NCBI RefSeq assembly: GCF_028885415.1
Contig: NZ_CP118527.1
Span: forward strand, 2,542,001 to 2,606,000
Reading direction: 5' to 3'
DNA: 64,000 nt
DNA from: Streptomyces coeruleorubidus
Lineage (GTDB): Bacteria; Actinomycetota; Actinomycetes; Streptomycetales; Streptomycetaceae
How positions within the stretch are numbered: the stretch's first letter is position 1; each line of letters opens with the position of its first letter. The notes under the pieces are model-generated. The model had not been told where the DNA came from. It searched no databases and was given only the letters and a program-made list of their open reading frames with translations. Shown piece by piece: positions 37,643 through 48,151 of this stretch. A program made the translations under genes and the position numbers.

Positions 37643-38740
37643 CTAGCGGTGTGCACGGCTGGCGGCGATCGCCTCGTACACCATGCCGACGAGCAGGTCG
37701 TCGGCGTCCCGGCGGCCGAACTCGGCGGCGGCGCGGGACATCTGGTACAGCCGGTGCGGGTCGGCGAGCACGGGCAGGACGTTCTGCTGGACCCACTCGG
37801 GGGTCAGCTCCGCGTCGTCGACCAGCAGACCGCCGCCGGCCTTGACCACCGGCTGGGCGTTGAGCCGCTGTTCGCCGTTGCCGATGGGCAGCGGAACGTA
37901 GGCGGCCGGGAGCCCGACGGCGGAGAGCTCGGCGACGGTCATCGCGCCCGCGCGGCACAGCATCATGTCGGCCGCGGCGTACGCGAGGTCCATCCGGTCC
38001 AGGTAACTTACCGGGATGTAGGGGGGCATTCCCGGCATCTGCTGGACGCGCAACAGTTCGTTCTTCGGTCCCACCGCGTGCAGGATCTGGATTCCGGCCT
38101 GCTGGAGCCAGGGCGCGACCGTCTGCACGACCTCGTTCAGGCGGCGGGCGCCCTGGGAGCCGCCGGAGACCAGCAGCGTGGGCAGGTTCGGGTCGAGCCC
38201 GAACGCGGCACGGGCCTCGGGGCGCACGGCGGCCCGGTCCAGGGTGGCGATGGAGCGGCGCAGCGGGATGCCGATGTAGCGGGCGCCCCGCAGCTTGCTG
38301 TCCGGGGTGGAGACGGCGACCTGGCTGGCGTACCGCGAGCCGATCTTGTTGGCCAGGCCCGGGCGGGCGTTGGCCTCGTGGATGACGATCGGCACGCCCA
38401 GGCGCTTGGCCGCGAGGTAGCCGGGCAGGGCGACGTAGCCGCCGAAGCCGACCACGGCGTCCGCCTTGGTGCGCTCCAGGATCTGCTCGGTCGCCTTGAT
38501 GGTGCCGCGCAGTCGGCCCGGGACGGTGATCAGCTCGGGGGTGGGCTTGCGTGGCAGCGGTACGGCGGGGATCAGCGCGAGTTCGTACCCGCGCTCGGGT
38601 ACGAGACGGGTCTCGAGGCCGCGCTCCGTGCCCAGGGCCGTGATGCCCACGGTCGGATCCTGCCTGCGCAGGGCATCCGCGAGGGCGAGCGCGGGCTCGA
38701 TGTGGCCCGCGGTTCCTCCGCCGGCGAGTACGACATGCAC
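37643..38740 (-). CDS. murG: UDP-GlcNAc transferase MurG
   Basis: Peripheral membrane GT-B glycosyltransferase that adds GlcNAc to lipid I, giving lipid II. It has 365 residues. The N-terminal glycine loop is [17 protein letters not shown] (residues 3-19). The second domain has [17 protein letters not shown] (about 189-205) and [26 protein letters not shown] (about 257-281), the UDP-GlcNAc-binding region. GTG 38738-38740 lies seven bases after the ftsW stop, so the two are nearly contiguous. Confidence 0.97.
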   Translation of the reverse strand: MHVVLAGGGTAGHIEPALALADALRRQDPTVGITALGTERGLETRLVPERGYELALIPAVPLPRKPTPELITVPGRLRGTIKATEQILERTKADAVVGFGGYVALPGYLAAKRLGVPIVIHEANARPGLANKIGSRYASQVAVSTPDSKLRGARYIGIPLRRSIATLDRAAVRPEARAAFGLDPNLPTLLVSGGSQGARRLNEVVQTVAPWLQQAGIQILHAVGPKNELLRVQQMPGMPPYIPVSYLDRMDLAYAAADMMLCRAGAMTVAELSAVGLPAAYVPLPIGNGEQRLNAQPVVKAGGGLLVDDAELTPEWVQQNVLPVLADPHRLYQMSRAAAEFGRRDADDLLVGMVYEAIAASRAHR

Positions 38741-38746
38741 CGAAAT

Positions 38747-40111
38747 TCACCGCTCTCCGGACGAGCGCGCCGCCGAGGCGCGCCGTCGCATCGTGTTCCA
38801 TCTCCGGGGACTCCGACCGGAACCGGTTCCCCCAGTCCCCCGCTTTCTACCAAAGCGGGGTTGCCGCATCGCAAGCGCTGCCCGCGCAGCGGGCTCGTCT
38901 CGCGCGAAGGCGATCAGCAGCCCGATGGCGAACATGGTCGGCAGCAGGGCGGATCCCCCGTAGGAGAACAGCGGGAGGGGGACGCCGGCGATCGGCAGCA
39001 GACCGAGCACCGCACCGATGTTGATCACGGCCTGGGCCGTGATCCAGGTGGTCACACCTCCCGCGGCATACCTCACGAAGGGGTCCTCCGTGCGTCCGGC
39101 CACGCGGATACCCGCATAGCCTAGAGCCGCGAAGAGGGCGAGTACCGACAGCGTCCCCGCCAGGCCCAGTTCCTCACCGGTGACGGCGAAGATGAAGTCG
39201 GTGTGGGCTTCGGGGAGTTGACCCCATTTCTCCACACTCGCACCCAGCCCGGAGCCGAAAATTCCGCCGGAGGCGAGAGCGTAGATGCCGTGCACGGCCT
39301 GCCAGCAGTCGACGGGTCCCGACTGGGGTTCGGTGGCGCCGAGGCACTGCAGGCGCGCCATGCGGTTCGGGCTGGTCTTGATGAGGATCAGGCCGAGTAC
39401 GGCGGCGATGGACAGCACTCCGGCGAACAGGCGCGTGGGCGCGCCGGCCAGCCAGAGCAGGCCGAACAGGATGGCCGTGAGGATGATCGCGGTGCCCATG
39501 TCGCCACCGATCATGATCAGACCGAGCAGCATGAAGGCGGCCGGGACCAGCGGGACGAGCATGTGCTTCCACTGGGTCAGCAGCCTCTTGTCCTGCTTGC
39601 GGGCGAGCAGGTCGGCGCCCCACAGCACGAGGGCGAGCTTGCCGAACTCGCTGGGCTGGATCTGGAAGGAGCCGCCGAGCGCGATCCAGTTCTGGTTGCC
39701 GTTGACCGACACTCCTATCCCGGGGACCTGCACCAGGGTCATGAGGAAGACGGCGCCGGCGAGGATCGGATAGGCCAGGGCCCGGTGCAGCTTCACCGGC
39801 ATCCGCGAGGCGGCGAACAGCAGTCCGGCGCCGAGTACGGCTGCGAGCAGCTGCTTGCGGAAGAAGTACGAGCCCGGCAGCGACATCTGCAGCGCGGTGA
39901 TCTGGGAGGCCGAGTAGACCATCACCAGGCCCAGCACGGTGATCAGCGCACTGCCGCCGAAGATGAGGTAGTAGGCGGTCAGCGGCCGGTCCCAGCCCCT
40001 GCGCGCACGGGTGTAGAAGGCCAGGACGCGGTTCTCGCGGGCGAGCCGGGGCGACGCGGGGCGCTTGGGAGTGCGGGGGACCGGAGGCCGTCCGGTGCGG
40101 CTGGTGGGCAT
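38747..40111 (-). CDS. ftsW: SEDS-family peptidoglycan glycosyltransferase FtsW
   Basis: Polytopic lipid II polymerase of the divisome, 454 residues with about ten membrane segments. The catalytic-region signatures are NGNQNWIALGGSFQIQPSEFGKLALVLW (about 137-165), the large loop with SVEKWGQLPEAHTDFIFAVTGEELGLAG (about 293-320), and GVPLPLFSYGGSALLPTMFAIGLL (about 380-403). The C-terminal 50 residues are basic and Gly/Arg-rich. ATG 40109-40111 is the start. A 135-bp gap to murD is unusually wide for this operon and could hold an internal promoter. Confidence 0.97.
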   Translation of the reverse strand: MPTSRTGRPPVPRTPKRPASPRLARENRVLAFYTRARRGWDRPLTAYYLIFGGSALITVLGLVMVYSASQITALQMSLPGSYFFRKQLLAAVLGAGLLFAASRMPVKLHRALAYPILAGAVFLMTLVQVPGIGVSVNGNQNWIALGGSFQIQPSEFGKLALVLWGADLLARKQDKRLLTQWKHMLVPLVPAAFMLLGLIMIGGDMGTAIILTAILFGLLWLAGAPTRLFAGVLSIAAVLGLILIKTSPNRMARLQCLGATEPQSGPVDCWQAVHGIYALASGGIFGSGLGASVEKWGQLPEAHTDFIFAVTGEELGLAGTLSVLALFAALGYAGIRVAGRTEDPFVRYAAGGVTTWITAQAVINIGAVLGLLPIAGVPLPLFSYGGSALLPTMFAIGLLIAFARDEPAARAALAMRQPRFGRKRGTGGTGSGRSPRRWNTMRRRASAARSSGER

Positions 40112-40246
40112 CGCCGCTCACCCCGCCGTGCCGGGAGGCAACGTTCCGTAGCGAACGCTCCCCGGCCGCTCGGGCACCAGCCACATCCGTGTCACGCGTC
40201 CCTCCCAGATACGCCCGGCACCGCCGCCGGGCGAGGCGGACCCGGG

Positions 40247-41674
40247 TCAGCCGTCGACGGAGCCGAGCTCGCGAACGGCGTCCGCGAAAGCGTCCCCGCG
40301 CTTGTTGTAGTTGGCGAACATGTCCATGGAGGCACAGGCCGGAGCCAGCAGTACCGTGTCACCGGCGTGAGCGAGCCGCCGCGCCTCCTGGACCGCCGCA
40401 CGCATCGCCCCAGTGTCGGTCCGGTCCAGGTCGACGACCGGTACTTCCGGGGCGTGTCGCGCCAGGGCTTCGCGGATCAGCGCGCGGTCCGCGCCGATCA
40501 GCACGACCCCGCGCAGCCGCGGCGCCGACTTGGCGACCAGCTCGTCGAAGGTCGCGCCCTTGGCGAGCCCGCCCGCGATCCACACGATCGACTCGTAGGC
40601 GGCCAACGAGGCTTGTGCGGCGTGAGTGTTGGTGGCCTTGGAGTCGTCGACGTAGGCGACCCCGTCCACGTCGGCCACGTGCGCGATGCGGTGGGCGTCC
40701 GGGGTGAACGCCCGCAGGCCGTCCCGTACGGCCTTGGCGGGCACGCCGTACGCCCGCGCGAGGGCCGCCGCCGCGAGGGCGTTGGCGATGTTGTGCGGGG
40801 CCGGCGGGTTGACGTCGGCGACCTCGGCGAGCTCCTGGGCGTTCTTCTGCCGGTTCTCGACGAAGGCGCGGTCGACCAGGATGCCTTCGACGACGCCGAG
40901 TTGGGACGGTGCGGGCGTGCCGCGGGTGAAGCCGATGGCCCGGCAGCCCTCCTCGACGTCGGCCTCGCGCACCAGGTCCTCGGTGGCCTTGTCGGCGGCG
41001 TTGTAGACGCAGGCGACGCGATTGCCCTCGTAGATACGGCCCTTGTCGGCGGCGTACGCCTCCATGGAGCCGTGCCAGTCGAGGTGGTCGGGGGCGAGGT
41101 TGAGCACGGCGGCCGAGTGGGCGCGCAGCGACGGCGCCCAGTGGAGCTGGTAGCTGGACAGCTCCACGGCCAGTACGTCGTACTGCTCGTCGCCGAGGAC
41201 CGCGTCCAGCAGGGAGACGCCGATGTTGCCGACGGCGGCCGTGCGCAGGCCCGCCGCCTTCAGGATCGAGGCGAGCATCTGGACGGTGGTGGTCTTGCCG
41301 TTGGTGCCCGTGACGGCGAGCCACGGGGCCGCGTCGGGACCGCGCAGGCGCCAGGCCAGCTCGACGTCGCCCCAGACGGGGACGCCCGCCTTCGCCGCCG
41401 CCGCGAACAGCGGCTTGTCCGGCTTCCAGCCGGGCGCGGTGACGATCAGCTCGGTGCCCTCGGGCAGGGTGTCGCCGTCACCGAGGCGCACGGTGATGCC
41501 GAGCGCCTCCAGTTCGGCGGCCTGCGCCTGCGCGCGCTCGTCGGCGCCGTCGTTGACGGCCGTGACGATCGCGCCGAGGCCGTGCAGCACCTTGGCCGCC
41601 GGGACGCCGGAGACGCCGAGCCCGGCGACGGTGACGTGCTTGCCCTTGAGCTCCGAAGACACCGAGGTGGTCAC
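40247..41674 (-). CDS. murD: UDP-N-acetylmuramoylalanine--D-glutamate ligase MurD
   Basis: Cytoplasmic ATP-dependent Mur ligase adding D-Glu to UDP-MurNAc-L-Ala. The Rossmann-like N-domain begins [18 protein letters not shown]. The ATP loop is [15 protein letters not shown] near residue 122, followed by [22 protein letters not shown] and the C-domain [11 protein letters not shown] near 325. GTG 41672-41674 overlaps the mraY stop by four bases; an in-frame ATG five codons earlier (41687-41689) is an alternative. About 475 residues. Confidence 0.97.
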   Translation of the reverse strand: MTTSVSSELKGKHVTVAGLGVSGVPAAKVLHGLGAIVTAVNDGADERAQAQAAELEALGITVRLGDGDTLPEGTELIVTAPGWKPDKPLFAAAAKAGVPVWGDVELAWRLRGPDAAPWLAVTGTNGKTTTVQMLASILKAAGLRTAAVGNIGVSLLDAVLGDEQYDVLAVELSSYQLHWAPSLRAHSAAVLNLAPDHLDWHGSMEAYAADKGRIYEGNRVACVYNAADKATEDLVREADVEEGCRAIGFTRGTPAPSQLGVVEGILVDRAFVENRQKNAQELAEVADVNPPAPHNIANALAAAALARAYGVPAKAVRDGLRAFTPDAHRIAHVADVDGVAYVDDSKATNTHAAQASLAAYESIVWIAGGLAKGATFDELVAKSAPRLRGVVLIGADRALIREALARHAPEVPVVDLDRTDTGAMRAAVQEARRLAHAGDTVLLAPACASMDMFANYNKRGDAFADAVRELGSVDG

Positions 41675-42765
41675 TTGTCCGCTGCCCATCCTGCATAGAA
41701 GAGGCCCAGTCCGACGATCACACAAATGCCCTGAATGATCCAGAAGCGGACCACGACGAGCACTTCGGACCAGCCCTTGAGTTCGAAGTGGTGCTGGAGT
41801 GGCGCCATCCGGAAGACGCGCTTACCGGTGAGGCGGAAGGAGCCGACCTGGATCACCACGGACATGGTGATCAGGACGAAGAGGCCGCCGAGGATGGCGA
41901 GCAGCAGTTCGGTGCGGGAGCAGATCGCGAGGCCGGCGAGCACACCGCCGAGCGCGAGCGAACCGGTGTCGCCCATGAAGATCTTGGCCGGCGAGGTGTT
42001 CCACCACAGGAAGCCCAGGCAGGCGCCCATCAGCGCGGAGGCGACCACCGCGAGGTCGAGGGGATCACGCACCTCGTAGCAGGCGCCCGGGTTGGTCAGC
42101 GTCTGCGCGTTGGCGCAGGACTCCTGGAACTGCCAGACGCCGATGAAGGTGTAGGCGCCGAAGACGAGCACCGAGGCGCCGGTGGCCAGACCGTCCAGAC
42201 CGTCGGTGAGGTTCACGCCGTTCGACATCGCGAGGATCATGAACAGCGCCCAGACGACGAACAGCACGGGTCCGATCGTCCAGCCGAAGTCCGTGATGAA
42301 CGACAGCTTCGTGGAGGCCGGGGTGTTGCCGCGGTTGTCCGCGAACTGCAGCGAGAGCACCGCGAAGGCGATGCCGACGATCAGCTGGCCGGCCATCTTC
42401 GCCTTGGCCCGCAGACCCAGCGAACGCCGCTTGACGATCTTGATGTAGTCGTCGAGGAAGCCGACCAGGCCCATGCCGACCATCAGACCGAGCACCAGCA
42501 GACCCGAGAAGGTCGGCGCCGCGTCGGCCTCCGGGTCCAGATAGCCCGTGATCACCTTGGCCAGGAAGTACGCGGCGACCGTCGCCAGGATGAAGGCGAT
42601 ACCGCCCATGGTCGGCGTACCGCGCTTGCTGGCGTGCTCGCGCGGGCCGTCGTCGCGGATGTACTGGCCGTAGCCCTTGCGCGCGAGCAGCTTGATCAGC
42701 AGCGGGGTGCCGACCAGTGTCAGGAAGAGGCCAATGACTCCTGCGAACAGGATCTGCTTCATCAT
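41671..42765 (-). CDS. mraY: Phospho-MurNAc-pentapeptide transferase MraY
   Basis: Polytopic enzyme making lipid I from UDP-MurNAc-pentapeptide and undecaprenyl phosphate. It has 364 residues and ten predicted membrane segments. Mg-binding aspartates are in GFLDDYIKI (near 107), and the other conserved blocks are [10 protein letters not shown] (near 185) and [14 protein letters not shown] (near 262), followed by a [19 protein letters not shown] histidine loop near 325. ATG 42763-42765 overlaps the murF stop by four bases, and a second ATG follows it directly. Confidence 0.98.
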   Translation of the reverse strand: MMKQILFAGVIGLFLTLVGTPLLIKLLARKGYGQYIRDDGPREHASKRGTPTMGGIAFILATVAAYFLAKVITGYLDPEADAAPTFSGLLVLGLMVGMGLVGFLDDYIKIVKRRSLGLRAKAKMAGQLIVGIAFAVLSLQFADNRGNTPASTKLSFITDFGWTIGPVLFVVWALFMILAMSNGVNLTDGLDGLATGASVLVFGAYTFIGVWQFQESCANAQTLTNPGACYEVRDPLDLAVVASALMGACLGFLWWNTSPAKIFMGDTGSLALGGVLAGLAICSRTELLLAILGGLFVLITMSVVIQVGSFRLTGKRVFRMAPLQHHFELKGWSEVLVVVRFWIIQGICVIVGLGLFYAGWAADK

Positions 42766-44168
42766 CGGGCGGAAACCTCACCCTCGGCACCGGACTCGAG
42801 CAGCGCCTGGGCCACGCTCTCGAGGCCGACCGAACGGGACGCCTTCACGAGTACGACGTCCCCCGGGCGCAACTCGCTGCGCAACAGGTCGACCGCCGCC
42901 TGTGCGTCGGACACGTGCACCGACTCCTCACCCCACGAACCCTCGTTATATGCGCCCAGTTGCAGCCAGGCGGCTTCCCTGCCACCGACCGCGACGAGCT
43001 TGCTGACGTTGAGCCGGACGGCGAGCCGTCCGACCGCGTCGTGCTCGGCGAGAGCCTCGTCCCCGAGCTCGGCCATCTTGCCGAGCACCGCCCACGTACG
43101 ACGCCCCTTGCCGATCGCCGCGAGCGCGCGCAGAGCGGCCCGCATGGACTCGGGGTTCGCGTTGTAGGCGTCGTTGACGACCGTCACGCCGTCCGGGCGC
43201 TCGGTGACCTCCATCCGCCAGCGGGAGAGGGAGCCCGCCTCGGAGAGCGCGACGGCGATCTCGTCTGCGGACATGCCCAACTCGTGGGCGACGGCGGCCG
43301 CGGCGAGCGCGTTCGACACGTGGTGCTCACCGTACAGGCGCATGGTCACATCGCTTGCACCGGAGGGTGTGTGAAGCCTGAACGCGGGCTGTCCCGTGTC
43401 CGTGAGTCGCACGTTCTCGGCGGACACGTCCGCTTCGTCGGACTCTCCGAAAAGGATCACCTTCGCCTTCGTGCGGGTGGCCATGGCCCGCACGTAGGGG
43501 TCGTCCGCGTTGAGGACGGCGGTCCCGTCCTCCGGGAGGGCCTCGACGAGTTCGCCCTTGGCCTGTGCGATCTGCTCACGGCCGCCGAACTCGCCGATGT
43601 GGGCGCTGCCGACGTTGAGGACCAGGCCGATCTTCGGGGGCGTCAGACCGGCGAGGTAGCGGATGTGGCCGATGCCGCGGGCGCCCATCTCCAGGACCAG
43701 GAACCGGGTCTCCTCGGTGGCGCTGAGCGCGGTCAGCGGCAGTCCGATCTCGTTGTTGAGCGAGCCGGGCGTGAACACCGTCGGCGCCTTGCGCTGGAGC
43801 ACCTGCGCGATGAGGTCCTTGGTGCTGGTCTTGCCCGCCGAGCCGGTGAGGGCGACGAGCGTGGCGCCGAGACGTCGTACGACGTGCCGCGCGAGGGCGC
43901 CGAGGGCGGTCTGGACGTCGTCCACGACGATCGCGGGCACGCCGACGGGCCGGGTGCCGAGCACGGCCACCGCTCCCGCCTCGACGACCGCGGCCGCGAA
44001 GTCGTGGCCGTCCACGCGCTCGCCGGCGAAGGCGGCGAACAGGCTGCCCGGCCCCGCCTCGCGGGAGTCCCGGACGACCGGGCCGGTGACCTGGACGGTC
44101 GGATCCGGTATGTCGTGCGTCTGCCCGCCGACGACTTCTGCGATCTCGGCGAGGGAGAGGGCGATCAC
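42762..44168 (-). CDS. murF: UDP-MurNAc-tripeptide--D-Ala-D-Ala ligase MurF
   Basis: Mur ligase adding D-Ala-D-Ala to the tripeptide precursor. It has 468 residues. The ATP-binding loop is [15 protein letters not shown] near residue 113. [28 protein letters not shown] and [18 protein letters not shown] (near 337) follow in family order. GTG 44166-44168 has AGGGGAT upstream; the open frame further upstream is not family-like. It lies 28 bases downstream of murE and overlaps mraY by four bases. Confidence 0.97.
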   Translation of the reverse strand: MIALSLAEIAEVVGGQTHDIPDPTVQVTGPVVRDSREAGPGSLFAAFAGERVDGHDFAAAVVEAGAVAVLGTRPVGVPAIVVDDVQTALGALARHVVRRLGATLVALTGSAGKTSTKDLIAQVLQRKAPTVFTPGSLNNEIGLPLTALSATEETRFLVLEMGARGIGHIRYLAGLTPPKIGLVLNVGSAHIGEFGGREQIAQAKGELVEALPEDGTAVLNADDPYVRAMATRTKAKVILFGESDEADVSAENVRLTDTGQPAFRLHTPSGASDVTMRLYGEHHVSNALAAAAVAHELGMSADEIAVALSEAGSLSRWRMEVTERPDGVTVVNDAYNANPESMRAALRALAAIGKGRRTWAVLGKMAELGDEALAEHDAVGRLAVRLNVSKLVAVGGREAAWLQLGAYNEGSWGEESVHVSDAQAAVDLLRSELRPGDVVLVKASRSVGLESVAQALLESGAEGEVSAR

Positions 44169-44196
44169 AAGTTCATCCCCTGGATCATGCGGGATT

Positions 44197-45852
44197 TCAT
44201 CCCTGGGTCTTCTGAATGGCTTCGCGAAGCACCTGGCGGTCGTCGAAGGGACGGACCACCCCGGCGATGTCCTGGCCCTGCTCGTGGCCCTTGCCCGCGA
44301 CCAGCACGGTGTCGCCGGGCTCGGCACGGGCCACCGCGGCGGCGATCGCGGCGGCCCGGTCCTCGAAGACCTGCACCTCGCCGCGCTCGTGCGCGGGCAC
44401 GGAGGCCGCGCCCTGGAGCATCGTGGCGAGGATCGCGAGGGGGTCCTCACCACGGGGGTTGTCGGAGGTCAGTACGGCGGTGTCGGCGAGCCGGGCCGCG
44501 GCGGCGCCCATGGGCTCGCGCTTGGTCTTGTCCCGGTCGCCGCCGCAGCCGAGGACGATGTGCAGCTTGCCCTCGGTGACCTTGCGCAGGGCCCGCAGCA
44601 CGGACTCGACGGCGTCGGTCTTGTGGGCGTAGTCGACGACCGCGAGGTAGGGCTGTCCGGCGTCCACGCGCTCCAGACGGCCGGGCACGCCGGGTACGGC
44701 GGCGACGCCGTCGGCGGCGGCCTGCGGGTCGAGCCCGGCGACGGCGAGGGCGACGATCGCGGCGAGGGTGTTGGCCACGTTGAAGGGGCCGGGCAGCGGC
44801 GACTTGGCGCTGATCCGCTCGCCCTTGGGCCCGACGACGGTGAACGTCGAGTCCAGCCGGCCGATCTCGACGTCCTCGGCGCGCCAGTCGGCGTCGGGGT
44901 GGCCCTCGGCGGAGTAGGTGACGACCGGGACCGTGGCCTCCTTGGCCAGCCGGCGGCCGTACTCGTCGTCGACGTTGACCACGCCGAGTTTGCCGCGTTC
45001 CGGCGTGAACAGCTGCGCCTTGGCCCGGAAGTAGTCCTCCATGTCGGAGTGGAACTCCATGTGTTCCGGGCTGAGGTTGGTGAAGACGCCGATGTCGAAG
45101 ACGCAGCCGTCGACGCGGCCGAGGACCAGGGCATGGCTGGAGACCTCCATGGCGACCGCCTCGACACCCCGTTCGCGCATGACGGCGAAGAGTGCCTGCA
45201 GGTCGGTGGCCTCGGGGGTGGTGCGCTCGGACTTGATGCGCTCGTCGCCGATGCGCATCTCGACCGTGCCGATCAGGCCGGTGGACCTGACGGTCTTCAG
45301 GCCGCCCTCGACGAGGTAGGCGGTGGTGGTCTTGCCGGAGGTGCCGGTGATGCCGATCTGGAGCAGGTCCCGGCCGGGGTGGCCGTAGATCGTGGCGGCC
45401 AGCTCGCCCATCCGCCCGCGGGGGTCGTCGACGACCAGGACCGGCAGTCCGGACGCCGCGGCGCGCTCGGCGCCGGTGGGGTCGGTCAGCACGGCGGCCG
45501 CGCCGAGGCTCGCGGCCTGGTCGACGAAGTCGGCGCCGTGCAGACGGGCGCCCGGGAGGGCGGCGTACAGGTCGCCGGGGCGCACGGCGCGCGAGTCGTG
45601 GGTGATGCCCGTGACGTCGGCGGCGCCCTGCGGCGCGGGAGCACCCAGCTGGCCGGCCAGTTCCGCGAGGGGTGTGGCGGAGACCTGCGCCGGCCTGGGC
45701 GGCCCGGGGTATGTCACGGGATGGCCCTTCTGGGTGGTTTGGGACTGATCAGCGTGTGGCACGGCGGTGAGCGTACCGGGCGTACCCGCCTCCGGGCGAA
45801 GTGAGGGGCGGGGGGCGCTCTGGTTCCCGGGATCGGGGGTGATCGTTGTCAC
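44197..45852 (-). CDS. murE: UDP-MurNAc-Ala-D-Glu--diaminopimelate ligase MurE
   Basis: Mur ligase adding diaminopimelate (the LL form is expected in Streptomyces walls) to UDP-MurNAc-dipeptide. The ATP loop is GITGTSGKTTTAYLV near residue 167, the lysine-carbamate region is near MEVSSHALVLGR, and the DAP-selecting motif TSDNPRGEDPL is near 463. The first about 45 residues before the TYPGPPRPAQVS segment are low-complexity. I keep GTG 45850-45852 (551 residues), but GTG 45715-45717 with AGAAGGG upstream would give a 506-residue protein closer to the family length. Confidence 0.95.
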   Translation of the reverse strand: MTTITPDPGNQSAPRPSLRPEAGTPGTLTAVPHADQSQTTQKGHPVTYPGPPRPAQVSATPLAELAGQLGAPAPQGAADVTGITHDSRAVRPGDLYAALPGARLHGADFVDQAASLGAAAVLTDPTGAERAAASGLPVLVVDDPRGRMGELAATIYGHPGRDLLQIGITGTSGKTTTAYLVEGGLKTVRSTGLIGTVEMRIGDERIKSERTTPEATDLQALFAVMRERGVEAVAMEVSSHALVLGRVDGCVFDIGVFTNLSPEHMEFHSDMEDYFRAKAQLFTPERGKLGVVNVDDEYGRRLAKEATVPVVTYSAEGHPDADWRAEDVEIGRLDSTFTVVGPKGERISAKSPLPGPFNVANTLAAIVALAVAGLDPQAAADGVAAVPGVPGRLERVDAGQPYLAVVDYAHKTDAVESVLRALRKVTEGKLHIVLGCGGDRDKTKREPMGAAAARLADTAVLTSDNPRGEDPLAILATMLQGAASVPAHERGEVQVFEDRAAAIAAAVARAEPGDTVLVAGKGHEQGQDIAGVVRPFDDRQVLREAIQKTQG

Positions 45853-45916
45853 GGGGGCGGGTCCTGGTGGCTCGGTGGTGCTCGGTGCTGATCAGGGCTT
45901 TACGGTTCGGGGCGGT

Positions 45917-47875
45917 TCAGTTCTTGAACGTGACAGGCAGTCTCGCGGGCTTGGCCCCGGTCGGCGGGACCTGGAGGGACTTCAGTGCGAACTCCATGAC
46001 CTGCTTGTAGACGGGGCCGCAGATCTGGCCGCCGAAGTAGTTGCCCTTGGTGGCGTTCTGGATGGCGCAGTAGACGGTGATGCGGGGCTTGTCCGCGGGC
46101 GCGAACCCGGCGAACGACGACGTGTAGCCCTTGTACTTGCCGGTGGCCGGATCCACGCGGTTGGCCGTGCCCGTCTTGCCCGCGACGCGGTAGCCGGGGA
46201 TGCGCGCCTTGGTGCCGGTGCCCTCCTCGTCGTCCACGACCGACTCCAGCATCTGGGCGAGGGTCTTCGCCGTCTTGGCGCTGACGACGCGGGTCTTCTC
46301 GGGCTTGGGGGCCGGGGTGAAGCGGCCGTCGGGGCCCTTGGTGCCGCGCACGAGCGTGGGTTCGACGCGGACGCCGCCGTTGGCGATGGTCGAGTACACC
46401 GACGCCGCCTGCATGGCGTTGATGGAGACGCCCTGGCCGAAAGGGATCGTGTACTGCTGCGAGGTCGACCACTTGTCGGGCGGGGCGAGGATGCCCGGGG
46501 TCTCGCCGGGGAAGCCGAGGCCGGTGTAGTGGCCGAGGCCGAACTTGCGCAGGTAGTCGTAGAGGACCTTGTTGGCCTGGGCCTGCGTCTTGCCGAGCTG
46601 GCCGGTGGCGAGGATGGTGCCGATGTTGCTGGACTTGGCGAGGACGCCGTTGAGCGTCAGGTACCAGGTCGGGTGGTTCACGTCGTCCTTGAAGAGCCGG
46701 TCCCCGCGGTGCAGCCGGTTGGGCACGACGACGTGGGTCATCGGGGTGGCGGCGCCCTCCTGGAGGACGGCCGCCATCGACATGACCTTGGCCGTGGAGC
46801 CGGGCTCGAAGGCGTCCTGGAGGGCCGCGTTGCCGAGGGCGGCCGAGTCGGCGTCGGACAGGTCGTTCGGGTCAAAGCCGGGCGAGTTGGCCATGGCCAG
46901 GATCTGTCCGGTGCGGGTGTCCTGGACGATGACGTAGCCGCGGTCGGCCGCGGACTCCTTCACCTGGTCGCTGATGGCCTTCTGGGCGGCCCACTGGATG
47001 TCGCGGTCGATGGTGAGCTCGACGTCGCTGCCGGGCACGGCTGGGGTCTCGGTGGAACCCGCGGTGGGGACGAGCCGGCCGCCGGACTGGGCGTAGCGGA
47101 TCTTGCCGTCCTTGCCGGCGAGCTGCTTGTTCAGCTGGAGCTCGATGCCGCCGCCGGGCTTGCCCTCACCGTTGACCCAGCCCAGTATCCCGGCGGCGAG
47201 GTCGCCGCCCGGGTACACGCGCTTGCTGGTGGCGACGGAGAAGACTCCCGCGAGGACGTTGTGCGCGGACTTGTCCGTCTCCTCCTTCTTGGCGAGCGCG
47301 GACTTCAGGTCCTTGATCTGCTTCCAGACCTGCGGGGTCTGGCGGGAGGCCAGCTTGACGTAACGCAGCGCCTTGTTCTTCGGCCGCAGCTTCTTGACCA
47401 GGGCCTCCTGCTCCTGGCCCAGGATCGGCGCGAGCAGCGCGGCCGCCTGCTCGGGCCCGTCCCCGATCTTCAGCTGGCCGGGGGCGAACATCGTGGGGTC
47501 GGCCGTGATGTCGTAGGCGTCCTCACTGGTCGCGAGCGCCACACCGGACCGGTCGGTGATCTCCCCGCGGTCCGCGGCCAGCACCTGCCCGACATACCGG
47601 TTCTGCTCGGCCTTGGCGGCGTACGTGCTCGCGTCGACGGCCTGCACCTGGAACAGCCGCACGACGAAGGCGATCAGCACCAGCGTCAGCGCGAGCCCGA
47701 CCAGACGCAGCCGGGGGCGGGGGCTGCCCAGCCGGAGTGGCTTGGGCGCCGCCTGCCGGCCCGGGGCCGGGCGACGGGCCGGACGGGCACCGGGGCGGGG
47801 GCGACGCCGGGCGTCGGGGCGAGCGGCCTTGGCGGGACCGGGCACGCGGCGGCGCGGGGGTTCCCTGTCGGTCAC
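45917..47875 (-). CDS. ftsI: Division-specific penicillin-binding protein FtsI (PBP3-like)
   Basis: Septal transpeptidase, 652 residues. A basic, proline-rich head (about 1-55) is followed by one membrane segment (LVGLALTLVLIAFVVRLFQV, about 60-80), the pedestal domain, then the penicillin-binding domain. The active serine is in EPGSTAKV near residue 360, SSN is in LAKSSNIG, and KTGTAN is near 566. GTG 47873-47875 is preceded by AGGTGA at good distance; GTG 47882-47884 is three codons earlier and overlaps the stop of the mini-ORF. Its start region is one of three copies of the same junction sequence. Confidence 0.97.
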   Translation of the reverse strand: MTDREPPRRRVPGPAKAARPDARRRPRPGARPARRPAPGRQAAPKPLRLGSPRPRLRLVGLALTLVLIAFVVRLFQVQAVDASTYAAKAEQNRYVGQVLAADRGEITDRSGVALATSEDAYDITADPTMFAPGQLKIGDGPEQAAALLAPILGQEQEALVKKLRPKNKALRYVKLASRQTPQVWKQIKDLKSALAKKEETDKSAHNVLAGVFSVATSKRVYPGGDLAAGILGWVNGEGKPGGGIELQLNKQLAGKDGKIRYAQSGGRLVPTAGSTETPAVPGSDVELTIDRDIQWAAQKAISDQVKESAADRGYVIVQDTRTGQILAMANSPGFDPNDLSDADSAALGNAALQDAFEPGSTAKVMSMAAVLQEGAATPMTHVVVPNRLHRGDRLFKDDVNHPTWYLTLNGVLAKSSNIGTILATGQLGKTQAQANKVLYDYLRKFGLGHYTGLGFPGETPGILAPPDKWSTSQQYTIPFGQGVSINAMQAASVYSTIANGGVRVEPTLVRGTKGPDGRFTPAPKPEKTRVVSAKTAKTLAQMLESVVDDEEGTGTKARIPGYRVAGKTGTANRVDPATGKYKGYTSSFAGFAPADKPRITVYCAIQNATKGNYFGGQICGPVYKQVMEFALKSLQVPPTGAKPARLPVTFKN

Positions 47876-47880
47876 TTCCG

Positions 47881-48123
47881 TCACCTGCCGGGGGTTGAGG
47901 TGGGCTGTGGACTGGCGGACGCGGCGACGGCCGGACCCGGACCGGGCACGCGGCAGCGCGGCCACTGCCCGGCAGGCACCACCGCCACCCGACCGAAAGC
48001 CCCGTCCACCCCGAAGCGAGGAGTGGACGCCGCGCCGAGGACCGGACGCACGTCGGGACCAAGGGGGCTCGCGGGCCCGGCGAGGCCCGGTACACGGCGG
48101 CGCGGCCGTTCCTTGTCGGTCAC
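47881..48123 (-). CDS. Mini-ORF 2 between ftsL and ftsI (duplicated ftsI-start-like peptide)
   Basis: An 80-codon ORF that begins VTDKERPRRRVPG, almost the same as the FtsI N-terminus (VTDREPPRRRVPG), but in a different frame from ftsI. It ends SPQPTSTPGR, like the FtsL C-terminus. Its stop (47881-47883) lies inside the Shine-Dalgarno/start region of ftsI, and its own GTG has the same AGGTGA and TGACGGAA context just after the stop of mini-ORF 1. It is rich in Pro, Gly, Val and Arg and has no membrane segment or known domain. It is probably a by-product of junction duplication that still carries ribosomes to ftsI. No direct evidence of a functional peptide. Confidence 0.45.
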   Translation of the reverse strand: MTDKERPRRRVPGLAGPASPLGPDVRPVLGAASTPRFGVDGAFGRVAVVPAGQWPRCRVPGPGPAVAASASPQPTSTPGR

Positions 48124-48151
48124 TTCCGTCACCTGCCGGAGGTCGAGGTGG
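47942..48151. repeat. 210-bp direct repeat, copy 1
   Basis: Matches 48310-48519 base for base, except T at 48113 versus A at 48481, with a 368-base offset. It contains a complete stop/Shine-Dalgarno/GTG junction of ftsL-ftsI type at its right end. The roughly 105-base region 47843-47946, covering the ftsI start, is a third, diverged copy of the junction (offset 248 from 48091-48194). Confidence 0.95.
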